Assembly: GCA_902774215.1 (NCBI GenBank)
Contig: CACYHU010000005.1
Location: 1-52,636, forward strand
Length of the DNA stretch: 52,636 nucleotides
Direction of reading: 5' to 3'
From: an uncultured Chloroflexota bacterium
GTDB taxonomy: Bacteria; Chloroflexota; Anaerolineae; Anaerolineales; Anaerolineaceae
The notes beneath the pieces were generated by a model, which was given only the letters and a program-made list of their open reading frames with translations, did not search any database and had not been told where the DNA came from. Shown in pieces: positions 1 through 7,948 of this stretch (positions are counted from its first letter, which is position 1; each line of letters opens with the position of its first letter). The translations under genes were made by a program, and so were the position numbers.

Positions 1-1
1 T

Positions 2-133
2 TATTGCTATATATTCTGCAAGAATAAATTCTGGCACGAGGAAGGCATTTGGGATAAACCAATCTTTTCTGATTGGTTCATGAAAATTACACGACAGTAT
101 CAAATTCCTCTTGTGAAAGTTTCCTATCCATAA
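2..133 (+). CDS. C-terminal end of an unrecognised protein (cut by window edge)
   Basis: The frame is open from the window edge to a TAA at 131-133 and gives 43 residues rich in aromatic and charged residues (it contains FWHEEGIWDKP and ends VKVSYP). The composition looks like a real protein end rather than random translation. No start is visible and I do not recognise the family. It runs toward the convergent minus-strand gene ending at 181. It could be a chance frame. Confidence 0.35.
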   Translation, partial: YCYIFCKNKFWHEEGIWDKPIFSDWFMKITRQYQIPLVKVSYP

Positions 134-180
134 AACATTATGCTTCTTTACAGGCAGTCTTTTTATACACGTAAGAAAAT

Positions 181-1524
181 TTAATTCCTGTTCTCCTGAA
201 TCATGTCGATAACTGCAGATCTGTCGATATTTTCCGGAAGGATCATCCAATAAAGAATGTTATCCTGCCGAATAAGATAAATTACCTCTCCGTTTTCGCC
301 TGCCCATACCTTATCGGCAGTTTGTTCTCTGAAACGTTTATTTGAATACAATTCGAAAATTGTCTCCGCTTCTTCAGCATCCTGAATGTTATCCCACAGA
401 ACTTTTGAGAAGAACAGCTGCTTCCCATCTTTTTCAGCATAAATATAACTTCCGCCGCCCCATCCGGCAGCAGCAATTTCAGTCTGCCGTTCACTGAGCT
501 GCCATTCTTCCTTATAACCGCTGCCAAGAATCAATTTAATATCAGATTCATTCAGCACGGTTTCCCGTTTAATATCAAAACCGTTTTCAACAATTAACGA
601 CCGGAATGAGTCAACTGAAACATCGGAAGGCGCATCCGACAGATATTTTTCCGGATGCATGATCTGTTCAATGCTTTCCGGAGGTTTCATAAATAAATCG
701 TTAACAGCGGCAAAACCACCTTTCAGATAATGGTAAGAAACAAAATCGAAACCATATTTATATGGGAAAAGCAATGTATCCTGGAAAAATTTTGGTGCAG
801 AATATAATACATTTCCTGATTTTTTCACGCTGCTTTGTCTGTTTCCCAATATTGTTTGAGGATTCAAAAGGGTTTCAGTCAGGGTCGCGTCCCCTTCGAT
901 CAATGCATCTATGACCAAACAATTTTCCGGGTTATTTATACAGTAATCATCTTCATGTTTTAATGTTTGAGCAAAATTCGGATTGTTGTACTGAAGGAAA
1001 TGTGTATATTCGTGAGCCAGGGTCAATGCATTATCATATGACGATTCATTTTCAATCAAGTGCATCTGATTCGTTTTCTGGTCATAAAAACCGGTGATCT
1101 GCTCAGTATACATATCCACATAAAATTGCCGAAGATCAAAATCTTTCGGTGTAAATCCAAGAATATAATATAAGGCAAGTTCATTTTTCAGATCTTCATC
1201 ATCCGAATCCTTCAGCTGCTCTATCAGATATTGCCTCAGCTCATCTTCTGTCTGATAAATCGGAGCAAATTTGTTTTCAGCGGATAATCCGCGAAGTTTT
1301 TCGGTGGCATCAATAATTTTTGCTTCTTCAGGAGAAAGATCTCCATCAGATGCATTTTCATCTTCATCAATGCAATCAAGCGGGTTTTTACATGAAGATG
1401 ACGGTGCGCTCGGATCGTTTTGCTGTGCCTGCCATGCATGACATGGGACTGTAAGACAATCACAGATAATAATGATTGCCCAAATAAGAACAATACGTTT
1501 AGGTGTCTGTTTTTTCTCAATCAT
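181..1524 (-). CDS. Secreted HEYTH metalloprotease-like protein
   Basis: The 447-residue protein starts with a hydrophobic signal or anchor (about residues 10-30, VLIWAIIIICDC), followed by an acidic linker. About residues 100-220 contain TGFYDQKTNQMHLI, then LAHEYTHFLQ, an HExxH-type zinc motif, then VIDALIEGDATLTETLL, where the Glu could be the third zinc ligand. I associate this combination with secreted proteins of Chloroflexota and Deinococci. The C-terminal part contains AAAGWGGGSY and resembles no domain I can name. The start is preceded by a GAGG-type ribosome site. It lies 28 bases behind the histidine kinase gene on the same strand, so it probably belongs to that operon. Peptidase activity is inferred from the motif only. 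Confidence 0.75.
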   Translation of the reverse strand: MIEKKQTPKRIVLIWAIIIICDCLTVPCHAWQAQQNDPSAPSSSCKNPLDCIDEDENASDGDLSPEEAKIIDATEKLRGLSAENKFAPIYQTEDELRQYLIEQLKDSDDEDLKNELALYYILGFTPKDFDLRQFYVDMYTEQITGFYDQKTNQMHLIENESSYDNALTLAHEYTHFLQYNNPNFAQTLKHEDDYCINNPENCLVIDALIEGDATLTETLLNPQTILGNRQSSVKKSGNVLYSAPKFFQDTLLFPYKYGFDFVSYHYLKGGFAAVNDLFMKPPESIEQIMHPEKYLSDAPSDVSVDSFRSLIVENGFDIKRETVLNESDIKLILGSGYKEEWQLSERQTEIAAAGWGGGSYIYAEKDGKQLFFSKVLWDNIQDAEEAETIFELYSNKRFREQTADKVWAGENGEVIYLIRQDNILYWMILPENIDRSAVIDMIQENRN

Positions 1525-1552
1525 GGTTTAAAAAGTCCTCAATCGAATTGCC

Positions 1553-2965
1553 TTATTTTGCGAAAGGCAGATAGATATCCGTACAGAAGGTATGAGTCTC
1601 TTGTGAAGTCTTCATAGTGCCTTTATGCATCTTTATGATCCGGTTACAGGTGTTCAGCCCTATGTTTGTACTCTCTTTTCTGTTTAATGGATCAGATGAT
1701 ACGTTATTGAGAGAAACGTCGAGTGATTCGGAACCGGAATTTTTGTTTTTTTCATTTTTCTCGGAGATGTTATTAAAAATATGAAGATGGATCAGATCAT
1801 TTTCCCTCCGATAAGAAATGTAGATCGTCTTTGCAATATCTGCATATTTCACAAGATTCGCATACAGATTATCAAATGCCCTCCTGATAAGTTCGATATT
1901 GACAAGCACAGACCCATCCAATTCCTGAAAATCAGTATTTACGCTAAAATTCTGGTGTTCAAGAGCGAAGGCATATTCCTGCCAGAATTGTGACATCAAT
2001 TCATCAGCATTATGTAATTCCATCACGGGCTCTTCCCATTCAGTGGTATAGACGAGAAAATATTCAAAAAGCTTATCAGCCATTGATTTAATGTCCAAAG
2101 CCTTTGCATGACTTTGACGGATCAGATGACGTTTTTGTTCTTCATCGGAAACTTTATCCATATCCAGCAGTTCCAAAAACGCCAGTAATGATGTCAATGG
2201 TGTCCGCAGGTCATGTGACATGGCAGTTACAAGCTGAGAATTGGCTGAACGTATTTCAGCTTCTGATAACTGATGATTCAGGATGGACTGGCGCATTTCA
2301 TCGATTCCGGAAGCCAGCATGCCCAGTTCGTCCTGTCCTTTTACTGTTACCGGATATTCAAGGTTGCCTCCGGCCAGAATATCCAGTTCATTTTTAAGCT
2401 TTTGTATATAACGCAGTTTTCGGTTGACCAGCGTAATGAAACACAACGAAAATACTGCAAAGGCAAGCAGACCGGCCATGCCGATCATCAGATAATAATA
2501 AGCATCACCTGCATAGTAGTAAAGAAATGCCTGTGCCGTTATTCCATCGCTGAGAACCAGCGTAAACTCCCTCTCCAGGTTCTGCATATCTGATGCCAGA
2601 TGCTCCGATTTGGACTGTTCTGGATCATCTGCAGAAAATTCCTGATTAATTGCTGTCGGAGACATGTAAATCAAAATGTCATCGTTATAAATCGCGAGAT
2701 ATATTCCTTCTCCCCGATTGCACCAGGCATTGAGCTGATTCAGTTTATTTGTTGTGATATTTTCCTGCAGCACATAACTCTGCAGTCTTTTAAACTGACG
2801 GGAAGCCATCTTATCTGTAAACTCCTCACTGTAGAAAGTACGGTCGACCAGAACATTTCCAAAAAAATAAAAAATAAAGAAAACGATAACAGCCGCAGTC
2901 ATGGAAATAACGATTCCCACAAAGAGCTGAACCTTCAGGCTTTGTGAATGGTTTTTATTATTCAA
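1553..2965 (-). CDS. Sensor histidine kinase (two TM, HAMP, HisKA, HATPase)
   Basis: Membrane sensor kinase of a two-component system. I place the start at a TTG at 2963-2965 because AGGGGG sits seven bases before it and it slightly overlaps the regulator's stop. The longer frame from 3106 would run far into the regulator gene. With this start the protein has 470 residues: TM1 about 14-36, an extracytoplasmic loop of about 120 residues, TM2 about 157-181, HAMP, then MSHDLRTP with phospho-acceptor His251. The ATPase domain has an N-box (RRAFDNLYANLVKYA) and a G2-like IGLNTCNRIIK, but the classical DxGxG box is replaced by IFNNIS and a low-complexity Asn/Ser/Glu stretch. Its partner is the overlapping response regulator. 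Confidence 0.9.
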   Translation of the reverse strand: MNNKNHSQSLKVQLFVGIVISMTAAVIVFFIFYFFGNVLVDRTFYSEEFTDKMASRQFKRLQSYVLQENITTNKLNQLNAWCNRGEGIYLAIYNDDILIYMSPTAINQEFSADDPEQSKSEHLASDMQNLEREFTLVLSDGITAQAFLYYYAGDAYYYLMIGMAGLLAFAVFSLCFITLVNRKLRYIQKLKNELDILAGGNLEYPVTVKGQDELGMLASGIDEMRQSILNHQLSEAEIRSANSQLVTAMSHDLRTPLTSLLAFLELLDMDKVSDEEQKRHLIRQSHAKALDIKSMADKLFEYFLVYTTEWEEPVMELHNADELMSQFWQEYAFALEHQNFSVNTDFQELDGSVLVNIELIRRAFDNLYANLVKYADIAKTIYISYRRENDLIHLHIFNNISEKNEKNKNSGSESLDVSLNNVSSDPLNRKESTNIGLNTCNRIIKMHKGTMKTSQETHTFCTDIYLPFAK

Positions 2966-3653
2966 TACGATACCCCCTGCCCCAAACGGTCCGGATCGTA
3001 TGACAGTTTTGAGGATCATCACCAAGCTTTCTTCGGATGTTCCGGATATGTACCATAACCAGGTTATTTGATGTGTAGTAATACGGTTCGTTCCATACGC
3101 TCTCATAAATATTCTGTACAGAAAAAATCATTCTTGGATGGGAAGCCAGCAGATATAAGATGCGATATTCAATATCTGTCAGAAGAATTTCTTTTCCTTC
3201 CTGTGTCACCAGGCTTCTGTCCGGATCGATTTCAATATTTCCGCAGCAGTGGATCAAATGGTTTTGTCCGGCAGTTTTCGAACCATAAACATAATATCTT
3301 CTCAACATAGCCTTTACACGATTGATCAGTTCGCTGTAAGAAAAAGGTTTGACCAGGTAATCATCCCCGCCGGAAGAGAATCCCAAAGTCATATCTGAAT
3401 CCTGGGATTTCGCTGTAAGAAACAGTATGGGAACAGTGGAATTCTCCCGGATACGGGAACAGGCAGTGTAGCCACTCATTCCGGGCATCATCACATCCAA
3501 AATGACAAGATCTACCGTATCATCCAGCAGCTGCAAAACCTCTTCACCGTTTGCAGCTGCAACGGTATCATAGCCTTCACAGCTCAAAAGTAAATGCAAT
3601 GCTTCCCGTATCTCAGGATCATCATCAGCGTATAGTATCTTTTTCTTCTCCAT
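2958..3653 (-). CDS. OmpR/PhoB-family response regulator
   Basis: Receiver domain (residues 1-120) with the acidic pocket (ADDD), the phospho-acceptor Asp in VILDVMMPGMSG, the conserved Thr in LFLTAKS and Lys in LVKPFS. A winged-helix DNA-binding domain follows (about 135-231), ending VRNIRRKLGD...VWGRGYRIE. The ATG at 3653 is chosen over a TTG at 3656 because GGAG lies eight bases upstream. The gene is divergent from the glycosyltransferase gene, whose promoter carries direct repeats of the type bound by this family. The same promoter layout recurs six more times in the first 22 kb, which makes this regulator the leading candidate for control of those units. Confidence 0.94.
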   Translation of the reverse strand: MEKKKILYADDDPEIREALHLLLSCEGYDTVAAANGEEVLQLLDDTVDLVILDVMMPGMSGYTACSRIRENSTVPILFLTAKSQDSDMTLGFSSGGDDYLVKPFSYSELINRVKAMLRRYYVYGSKTAGQNHLIHCCGNIEIDPDRSLVTQEGKEILLTDIEYRILYLLASHPRMIFSVQNIYESVWNEPYYYTSNNLVMVHIRNIRRKLGDDPQNCHTIRTVWGRGYRIE

Positions 3654-3728
3654 CAATAATGCTCCATTTTCAATCAGCCTGAATTATAGCGAGATACATC
3701 AGTTATGGGAAGACCAAAAATCCCAAAA

Positions 3729-3782
3729 TTCAGAATTCTTCATAATTAAGCCGGGAAAGAATTCAGAATCCATATCTATAAT
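3729..3782 (+). promoter_or_regulatory. Regulator-type promoter of the glycosyltransferase gene (site A)
   Basis: Tandem 10-base repeats TTCAGAATTC (3729-3738) and TTCATAATTA (3739-3748) are followed after exactly 28 bases by a perfect -10 TATAAT (3777-3782). A further TTCAGAATCC starts 15 bases before the -10. There is no good -35 box, as expected for an activator-dependent promoter. The ATG at 3781 lies inside the -10, so it cannot be the start codon of the transcript made here. Confidence 0.7.
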
Positions 3783-3879
3783 GGCAACCAGTAGTGGTAA
3801 AGGTGATGTTGTGTACCAGCTCAAATCTTTTCAGAAGGTTGAAGAACCTGCACAAAAAACAGAAAACAAAGGAAGAATT

Positions 3880-5148
3880 ATGCAAACGCTGCGAATTGTT
3901 AATCAAATCATTGGGATTTTGTTCACTTTATGTTATTTATATCAGTTTTTCTATATCCCGATTCCCTGGTTTGCGGGAAAGAAGAAAAAGCCGGGTGTAT
4001 CCGATATGAGACGCTGTTATGCTGTTTTGATTTGTGCACGAAATGAAGAAGAAGTTATCGCAGATCTGATCAACAGCCTGAGGCTTCAGACTTATCCTTC
4101 AGACAAAATACACGTTTTTGTACTTGCTGACAACTGTACTGATTCCACCGCATCCATCGCCCGGAATGCCGGAGCAGCAGTATATGAACGCAGAGACAAC
4201 CGCCATTCTGGGAAGGGATATGCTCTTGAGAGCCTTCTCGGGCATCTTGATCGGGATTATCCAGACGGTTTCGATGGCTATTTTGTCTTTGATGCGGACA
4301 ATATTCTTAAAGAAGACTACATAGAACAGATGGACCGGGTTTTTTCTGAAGGAAATGACATTGTAACCAGTTATCGAAACAGCAAAAACTATGCAGGCAA
4401 CTGGATCAGCGCCGGTTATGCGCTTTGGTTTTTACGCGAGAGCCGCTACCTCAATCATGCCCGTTATCTGCTGAAAACAAGCTGCGCGGTTTCCGGAACG
4501 GGTTTTCTTTTTAGCCGTAAAGTTCTGGAGGAGATAGGAGGCTGGCCGTTTCACATGCTTACGGAAGATATAGAATTTTCCATCCATCAGATCACCAACG
4601 GAAAGAAAATCGCCTTTTGTGAAGACGCGGAACTTTTCGATGAACAACCGGTAACATTTTCGCAATCATGGCACCAGCGGATGCGCTGGGCACGTGGCTA
4701 CCTGCAGGTATTCAAAGGGTATAGATTGAGCCTTATTCGGGGAGCAGTAAAAGGAAATTTCTCCTGTTTTGATATGTCTATGACGATCATGCCGGCTTTT
4801 ATTCTCTCGACAATTTCAATTATCAGCGATTTTGTTCTTGGAATCTGGGGTGCAAGTATCGGCGATAATGTGATGATCGCAGTCCATTCCATAGGATCTC
4901 TGCTGAGCAGCATGTACCTGATGCTGTTTTCTCTTGGCGCAGTAACGACAATTACAGAATGGCAGCATATTCATACATCGACCATAAAAAAGGTCCTTTA
5001 TACATTTACTTTTCCGCTGTTCATGTTTACTTATATTCCGATATCGATTGCGGCATTGTTTGTAAATTCCGGATGGAAGCCGATCCGCCATTCTGTTTCA
5101 TTTTCCGTCCCGGCAGCCAGGATAAACATTCATGAATCCCAAAACTGA
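3880..5148 (+). CDS. Membrane glycosyltransferase family 2
   Basis: Processive-type GT2 of 422 residues from the ATG at 3880, which has GGAAG five bases upstream. The longer frame from 3781 begins within the -10 box and has no ribosome site. An N-terminal TM helix (about 10-30) precedes the GT-A domain: ARNEEEVI, the nucleotide-sugar Asp of LADNCTDST, the metal-binding VFDADN, TED in MLTEDIEF, and QRMRW (the QxxRW motif). Three or four C-terminal helices follow (TIMPAFILSTISIISDF onward). The layout resembles BcsA/PgaC-like polymerases, so synthesis of an envelope polysaccharide or glycolipid is inferred. The sugar substrate is unknown. Confidence 0.9.
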   Translation: MQTLRIVNQIIGILFTLCYLYQFFYIPIPWFAGKKKKPGVSDMRRCYAVLICARNEEEVIADLINSLRLQTYPSDKIHVFVLADNCTDSTASIARNAGAAVYERRDNRHSGKGYALESLLGHLDRDYPDGFDGYFVFDADNILKEDYIEQMDRVFSEGNDIVTSYRNSKNYAGNWISAGYALWFLRESRYLNHARYLLKTSCAVSGTGFLFSRKVLEEIGGWPFHMLTEDIEFSIHQITNGKKIAFCEDAELFDEQPVTFSQSWHQRMRWARGYLQVFKGYRLSLIRGAVKGNFSCFDMSMTIMPAFILSTISIISDFVLGIWGASIGDNVMIAVHSIGSLLSSMYLMLFSLGAVTTITEWQHIHTSTIKKVLYTFTFPLFMFTYIPISIAALFVNSGWKPIRHSVSFSVPAARINIHESQN

Positions 5149-5197
5149 AGAGCATATCTCCCGCTGACAGAATTGGTTTCGACAGCCACGACCCGCA

Positions 5198-5251
5198 TTC
5201 AGAAATCTTCAGAATTATGATAAAGGATAATTAAGAAATTTTTACTAATAT
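5198..5251 (+). promoter_or_regulatory. Regulator-type promoter of the acidic protein gene (site B)
   Basis: Repeats TTCAGAAATC (5198-5207) and TTCAGAATTA (5208-5217), a 28-base gap, and a -10 TAATAT at 5246-5251. TTAAGAAATT starts 15 bases before the -10. Spacing is identical to site A. Confidence 0.68.
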
Positions 5252-5300
5252 AAATAATATATGACAAAATATAAAAAATCCGAGAAGGAAGGAGCTATTT

Positions 5301-5789
5301 ATGAACTCAGAATTGGAAAAGGATAAAAAAAAGGAGATGAACGGTAATTTTTTGGAAGAAGAAAACAATCGTAAAAGTGATATGATGATCGAAGAATTTT
5401 TAACTGATAATGAGAATCCGGAAGCCATCACCGATAATGATCCGCAAACCACCCCGGAAAATCTCAATGACAGCGAACCTGACATGTCATTTTTTGAAGA
5501 GAATGAACAATTTGATATGACAGATTATGAATATCTGGCTGAGTTTGCAGAAAATTTATATTCAGATAAGTCAGATGATTGTGATGATGAAAATATGGAT
5601 GAAGATCAGATCGATGAAGAGAAAAAACCGGAGACCTTTGTCGATAAAGTCAGGAACACTGAAATCGGGAAAATGGTACTTGGAGAAGATGGGAAATTCG
5701 ATAACCATCATATTGAAAGAATTGCCGAATCCGCAAAGAGTGTGGTGAAAGGCGCAGCAGATATACTCAAAAACTTATTGGGTGAATAA
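5301..5789 (+). CDS. Highly acidic hypothetical protein
   Basis: A 162-residue protein with no signal peptide or TM helix, very rich in Asp, Glu and Asn. The last 55 residues are more ordered: FVDKVRNTEIGKMVLGEDGKF, then an amphipathic helix with AESAKSVVKGAADILKNLL. GGAAGGAG lies upstream of the ATG. The gene stands alone between its own regulator-type promoter and a terminator. I do not recognise the family. Sharing a promoter layout with envelope genes suggests a role in the same response, but the function is unknown. Confidence 0.72.
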   Translation: MNSELEKDKKKEMNGNFLEEENNRKSDMMIEEFLTDNENPEAITDNDPQTTPENLNDSEPDMSFFEENEQFDMTDYEYLAEFAENLYSDKSDDCDDENMDEDQIDEEKKPETFVDKVRNTEIGKMVLGEDGKFDNHHIERIAESAKSVVKGAADILKNLLGE

Positions 5790-5818
5790 CCCGGAACCGT
5801 AAAGTCTCCTTTTCCAAG

Positions 5819-5843
5819 CGCCGGCAGAAATGCCTGCGTTTTT
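5819..5843 (+). terminator. Intrinsic terminator after the acidic protein gene
   Basis: CGCCGGCA, loop GAAA, TGCCTGCG (one mismatched pair), then TTTTTG. It lies 30 bases past the stop codon. Confidence 0.75.
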
Positions 5844-5881
5844 GTCTGCAGAGAATATGTGATATGATATTTCATATACTT

Positions 5882-6451
5882 TCATGGCTGAACCTCACCG
5901 TACAGCAGCGTGAACGATTCATAATGGTCTCCTGTGTAATAGATCAGCCCGTCGTTGGAAAATACGATTCGTTTCGCTCCCCGGGACCTTTTCCCGGCTG
6001 CTTCGATGTCACATTCATAATACACCCGCCCGGAGGTTTTCGGCAGCAAGCCTTCTCTGTTCCGGAATATATCTCCCCCAATGCTGAATCCAGGATAAAA
6101 CCTTTCCAGAGATCCGCCTTCCCATCCGGCTTTTTTAGCCTTGGCTCTGGTTATATAGTTATATGGAAGGTGCCCATATTTGTGGATATAGAGGGCGACC
6201 TCATCTTTTGTGTCGTATTTACCGTTTTCTTCAACGAAAATATCAGAGTCATTTTCTTTCGAAGTTACGGTTGGATCTGATACTGCTGGCACAGAAGATG
6301 GCTCAACTTGCAAAGCAACAGTGTTTTCGGGAATTTGCGGAGTTTTAGCAAAAGGAATTGAAACACCGGCTTGTCCAAAGATAAAACCGATGACCAGTCC
6401 TATGACAAATGCAATAAGAAGTGACAATTCATTGAGATTTTTCCTGTTCAT
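5882..6451 (-). CDS. Membrane-anchored or secreted barnase-type ribonuclease
   Basis: The 189-residue protein has one N-terminal helix (about 10-28, LLIAFVIGLVIGFIFG), a linker of about 45 residues and a C-terminal barnase (N1/T1) fold. Typical family blocks are visible: HLPYNYITRAKAKKAGW, SIGGDIFRNREGLLP, YYECDIE (catalytic Glu), AKRIVFSNDG (catalytic Arg) and YYTGDHYESFTLLY (catalytic His). Guanyl-specific RNA cleavage outside the cytoplasm is expected. No barstar-like inhibitor gene is evident beside it. GGAGG precedes the ATG. It follows the ABC operon on the same strand but beyond that operon's terminator. Confidence 0.88.
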   Translation of the reverse strand: MNRKNLNELSLLIAFVIGLVIGFIFGQAGVSIPFAKTPQIPENTVALQVEPSSVPAVSDPTVTSKENDSDIFVEENGKYDTKDEVALYIHKYGHLPYNYITRAKAKKAGWEGGSLERFYPGFSIGGDIFRNREGLLPKTSGRVYYECDIEAAGKRSRGAKRIVFSNDGLIYYTGDHYESFTLLYGEVQP

Positions 6452-6513
6452 GATAATACCTTTCCTCCGAAGATCAGAAACCAGCCCCGGAGAATGATCA
6501 GAAATAAAAACGA

Positions 6514-6551
6514 ACTTCAGCGATGACCGGCAGTCTAGTCATCGCTGAAGT
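6514..6551 (-). terminator. Terminator of the GldAFG/DUF4340 operon
   Basis: A 14-base perfect stem, ACTTCAGCGATGAC and its complement, around a 10-base loop. On the minus strand it is followed by TCGTTTTTATTTC. It lies just past the DUF4340 gene. Confidence 0.85.
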
Positions 6552-6574
6552 ATCCAAAAATACAAGGAGATTTT

Positions 6575-7948
6575 TTACTGCATGGAGCGGACGGTGCGCA
6601 CCAGCAGGTCAATTTTTTCAGCCGGTACCAGTTTCGGTGATCCTCCATCCACCACTGCCTGGTATGAATCCACACTGTAATCTGTTATTACAACGGTTGT
6701 CTCTCCGCCTTTTTTACTGACCGCATGGATAGACAAAACCTGCTTTCCATCCCTGGCAGTTTCCAGACGTTCCGTGGCATTCAAAGCGGTCACCTGGTCC
6801 CACAGTTTTTTCAACTCTTCATTCGGGCTTTCTTTTTTCGCATCAGCAGAATCAACCGGTGCTAATGTTTCTGCAGGTGCCATCTCAGAATTTTCCTTTA
6901 TCTTATTTTCAGGCGTTGTTTCGAAAGAATAGCTGCCTCTTTCGGTAATAAATTCTGCTTTTGCAAGATTCTCGTATGATATGGGCAGAACTGCTTTGTT
7001 CCATAATGTGTCGACGGAAGCTGCGAGGAGACTGCTGAGTGGATCCTTATCCACAATGTAAACCATAGTTGATTCAGGAAGCCGGGCGTAATACCCGCCA
7101 CTTTCGTTCTGTGAACCGATCAGTATGATCCGCGCAGGTCCATCAACTGCTGAAACAGAGATTTTTACAGCATTTTCTTCATCCAATTTCCAATCTGAAA
7201 GCTGCTTCTCGGAAGCTTTTGTCCTGACAAGTTCTTTCCATTGAATTCCGGATGCTTTTGTAAGCAATATCTTGATCTCGGAACCATCTAAAGGAATATC
7301 GGCAGATGCATCATACCAGAGCTGGTCAGGATCAACGGTCAGGCTTTCATTCTTTTTTACAATATTCAGTGCATTTCCGATTGAAAGCTGCACCGCATTC
7401 TGAACTGCCGGAATAGTTTCCATCTGAATAAGGTCTTTTTTGGTTTTACTAAACATAACCATCAGAGAGGAAGGAACCGTATATACGGTTTTGTCATCTT
7501 CGGAAAGCATTACATAATATCCATCGGCAAAGGGAGTCGCATCTCCCATACTGTATGTTGTGCTGCTTCCATCAGACCATGCGGCTGTAACGGAAAAAGA
7601 GGGAGTTTTAAGCCCATAATCAGAAAGCTCTTTAATATTCTCCAGTTTTCCGGAAGCCTGAAGCTTGAGAAAATTGTCCGCCAATTCGTTCACAGCTTTC
7701 TGTTCTACCGGGCACTCCGGTTCATTATCCGAAGTCCAGACACCATCTTTATTCGTGAAAGCATAAGCTGCTTCATCTTTTTGCCAGCTTATCTTCCGGA
7801 GATCAGCTGCCGTTTTATCTGTCAGAGCGAATGTTCCGGCTGATTTTGAGACATCTTCCTTTTTACCGCTTCGCTGCACGATGAAATAAACACCGGTCAA
7901 TATCAGCAGCGTGCATAATAACACTGTCATTTTCTTTTTGCGTTTCAC
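6575..7948 (-). CDS. DUF4340-type exported protein of an ABC operon
   Basis: A 457-residue protein starting at GTG 7948, with AAGGAGG eight bases upstream. The start overlaps the stop of the preceding gene (GTGA), which implies coupled translation. One N-terminal helix (MTVLLCTLLILTGVYFIV) is followed by a beta-rich exported region with the repeating WxS/T, PxF and YYVMLSEDDKTVY-like blocks typical of DUF4340. DUF4340 genes commonly follow GldG-like genes in ABC exporter operons; the biochemical role is unknown. The longer frame from 8029 would overlap the GldG-like gene by 85 bases and is rejected. Confidence 0.85.
   Translation of the reverse strand: MKRKKKMTVLLCTLLILTGVYFIVQRSGKKEDVSKSAGTFALTDKTAADLRKISWQKDEAAYAFTNKDGVWTSDNEPECPVEQKAVNELADNFLKLQASGKLENIKELSDYGLKTPSFSVTAAWSDGSSTTYSMGDATPFADGYYVMLSEDDKTVYTVPSSLMVMFSKTKKDLIQMETIPAVQNAVQLSIGNALNIVKKNESLTVDPDQLWYDASADIPLDGSEIKILLTKASGIQWKELVRTKASEKQLSDWKLDEENAVKISVSAVDGPARIILIGSQNESGGYYARLPESTMVYIVDKDPLSSLLAASVDTLWNKAVLPISYENLAKAEFITERGSYSFETTPENKIKENSEMAPAETLAPVDSADAKKESPNEELKKLWDQVTALNATERLETARDGKQVLSIHAVSKKGGETTVVITDYSVDSYQAVVDGGSPKLVPAEKIDLLVRTVRSMQ

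Noticed and set aside
2966-3106. Upstream extension of the histidine kinase
   Set aside because: It would overlap the response regulator by about 150 bases; TTG 2965 has AGGGGG at the right distance.
3683-3736. Autoregulated promoter of the two-component operon
   Set aside because: TATAAT at 3688-3683 on the minus strand is plausible, but repeats do not fall at 15, 26 or 37 bases upstream; only part of site A overlaps.
3781-3879. Upstream extension of the glycosyltransferase starting at ATG 3781
   Set aside because: The ATG lies within the predicted -10 TATAAT and has no ribosome site; ATG 3880 has GGAAG and begins just before the TM helix.
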